Source: Ramlibacter sp.
Lineage (GTDB): Bacteria; Pseudomonadota; Gammaproteobacteria; Burkholderiales; Burkholderiaceae_C
NCBI GenBank assembly: GCA_025351615.1
Contig: JANXVP010000031.1
Span: 1 to 8,080, forward strand
Direction: 5' to 3'
DNA: 8,080 bases
A program made the position numbers and the translations under genes. Below are positions 7,558 through 8,080 of the stretch, in pieces (positions within the stretch are counted from its first letter, which is position 1; every line of letters starts with the position of its first letter). Below the pieces are notes generated by a model that searched no databases, was not told the origin of the DNA, and saw only the letters and a list, made by a program, of their open reading frames with translations.

Positions 7558-7574
7558 CGTCACATTTCCGTCAC
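7558..7574. repeat. Tandem CGTCAC half-sites, 11 bases apart
   Basis: CGTCAC occurs at 7558-7563 and again at 7569-7574, a centre spacing of 11 bases, about one helical turn. Such spacing is typical of operators bound by dimers of OmpR/PhoB-type response regulators, where GTCA is repeated every 11 bases. The repeat sits where a -35 region would lie for the TATACC at 7539-7544. The half-sites read on the plus strand, opposite to the receptor gene, which weakens a direct Pho-box reading. Confidence 0.4.
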
Positions 7575-7601
7575 CAAGCTTTAACCCGCGGTTTGCCCTT
7601 T

Positions 7602-7636
7602 TGTCGCAGTAAAACATCGGTCCGGGGGCTGCGACA
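7602..7636 (-). repeat. Stem-loop after the TonB-like gene
   Basis: TGTCGCAG (7602-7609) and CTGCGACA (7629-7636) are perfect inverted copies, 8 bp, with a 19-base loop, starting three bases beyond the TonB-like stop codon in its direction of transcription. No T-run follows on the minus strand; four A follow instead. It may be a 3'-end stabilising or processing structure, or a Rho-assisted end, but it is not a canonical intrinsic terminator. Confidence 0.5.
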
Positions 7637-7639
7637 GCC

Positions 7640-8080
7640 TCATTCCACCTTGAAGACGAATTCCTGTGGCGCCAGCACATCGCCCGGCTCGCTGGCGCAT
7701 TTGTATTGCAGCATCGCCGCGCGGACCGCGGCGTGGAAAACGCGGGGCCCGGAAAGGATGGTGACCTCTCGCACCACGCCGTCGCGAATCAGCGCCTGCG
7801 CCCGGACCACGCCTTCAGCCCCGTCCTGCAAGGCCTTGCGCGGCATTTCCGGCTTGACCTGCGTCGGGCAGACCACCCCGATCTCGGCGCGGCTGGACGC
7901 CGGCTTGGGCGCCGGCGGTGCCGGCGGCGGGGGCGGCGCAATGACCGCGGGCGTCGGCGGCGGCGTGGCAACAGAAGCAATCGCCGGAGCGGTCGACACC
8001 GGCGGAGCGACTTCGGGCGGTGGCACGAACGGCGGCGGCACCTCCGTATTCACCTTGGGCTCCACGCGCTTGACGATTTC
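7640..8080 (-). CDS. TonB-family energy transducer, 3' part
   Basis: The frame is open to the right edge, so these are the last 146 residues of a gene starting outside the window; a GTG at 8063-8065 is unlikely to be the start because the frame continues upstream. TonB proteins are anchored in the inner membrane with ExbB/ExbD and carry energy to outer-membrane receptors. Residues 14-61 of the fragment are a proline-rich linker with runs of up to five prolines and almost no charge, unlike the Glu-Pro/Lys-Pro linker of E. coli TonB. Residues 68-146 fit the TonB C-terminal fold: a KPEMPRKAL helix, EGVVRAQALIRDGVVREVTIL strands, an AVRAAMLQY helix and a last strand EFVFKV. C71 and C128 could form a disulfide. 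The stop is 208 bases before the receptor start, same strand, so it may serve that receptor. The membrane anchor and any exbBD genes are not visible. Confidence 0.87.
   Translation of the reverse strand, partial: EIVKRVEPKVNTEVPPPFVPPPEVAPPVSTAPAIASVATPPPTPAVIAPPPPPAPPAPKPASSRAEIGVVCPTQVKPEMPRKALQDGAEGVVRAQALIRDGVVREVTILSGPRVFHAAVRAAMLQYKCASEPGDVLAPQEFVFKVE

Larger units (their letters stand above)
7432..7639 (-). promoter_or_regulatory. Upstream and leader region of the receptor gene
   Basis: These 208 bases separate the TonB-like gene from the receptor, both on the minus strand, and are clearly richer in A/T than the genes, as expected of a promoter. No strong consensus promoter is visible. 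Two weak minus-strand options exist: TTGGTG (7571-7576) with TGTAAA 18 bases on, or a -10-like TATACC (7539-7544) without a good -35. The region also contains a palindrome AACC-CGC-GGTT (7583-7593), a palindromic AATTAATT (7517-7524), and the repeats and hairpins listed separately. Whether the receptor has its own promoter or is read from the TonB-like gene cannot be settled by eye. Confidence 0.5.

Noticed and set aside
7549..7617. 22-residue open frame on the minus strand upstream of the receptor, a possible leader peptide
   Set aside because: It has no convincing ribosome site and would lie largely upstream of any plausible promoter for the receptor.
7432..7639. Search for a Fur box upstream of the receptor
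   Set aside because: No sequence close to the GATAATGATAATCATTATC-type pattern is present, so iron control is not supported by eye.

Overview
The window is GC-rich DNA, probably from a Gram-negative proteobacterium. The style of the TonB-dependent receptor and of the TonB-like protein suggests a betaproteobacterium of the Oxalobacteraceae (Massilia/Duganella type). That placement is an inference from remembered family style, not from a search. Genes are tightly packed: the longest stretch without a gene is 208 bases (7432-7639). I see no tRNA, rRNA, CRISPR array, insertion sequence or phage gene.

Positions 1-4647, plus strand: an oligopeptide ABC importer operon in the classical order oppA (3' part only), oppB, oppC, oppD, oppF. 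Lengths are 306, 304, 339 and 334 residues for B, C, D and F, almost the same as the enterobacterial Opp proteins. OppA is the periplasmic peptide-binding protein, OppB and OppC form the membrane channel, and OppD and OppF are the two ATPases. Gene spacing shrinks along the operon (70, 13 and 2 bases, then a 4-base overlap), which fits one transcript with translational coupling.

Positions 4648-4728: a short convergent intergenic region. It holds a strong intrinsic terminator that works for the minus strand and a second perfect hairpin. No U-tract terminator is visible for the opp transcript.

Positions 4729-7431, minus strand: a complete 900-residue TonB-dependent outer-membrane receptor with signal peptide, plug, barrel and terminal Phe. 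Its mature part has exactly six cysteines, arranged as three close pairs. Positions 7432-7639 form its upstream region, with a tandem repeat, small inverted repeats and a terminator-like hairpin in the presumed leader. Positions 7640-8080, minus strand, hold the 3' part of a TonB-family energy transducer with a proline-rich linker.

Together the genes could form a full envelope route: TonB drives the receptor, which brings a ligand across the outer membrane, and OppABCDF carries peptides across the inner membrane. The sequence shows only that these genes are neighbours. That the receptor's ligand is a peptide is a hypothesis. I did not find a clearly new system; the items most worth a second look are the receptor's leader region and the convergent hairpin cluster.
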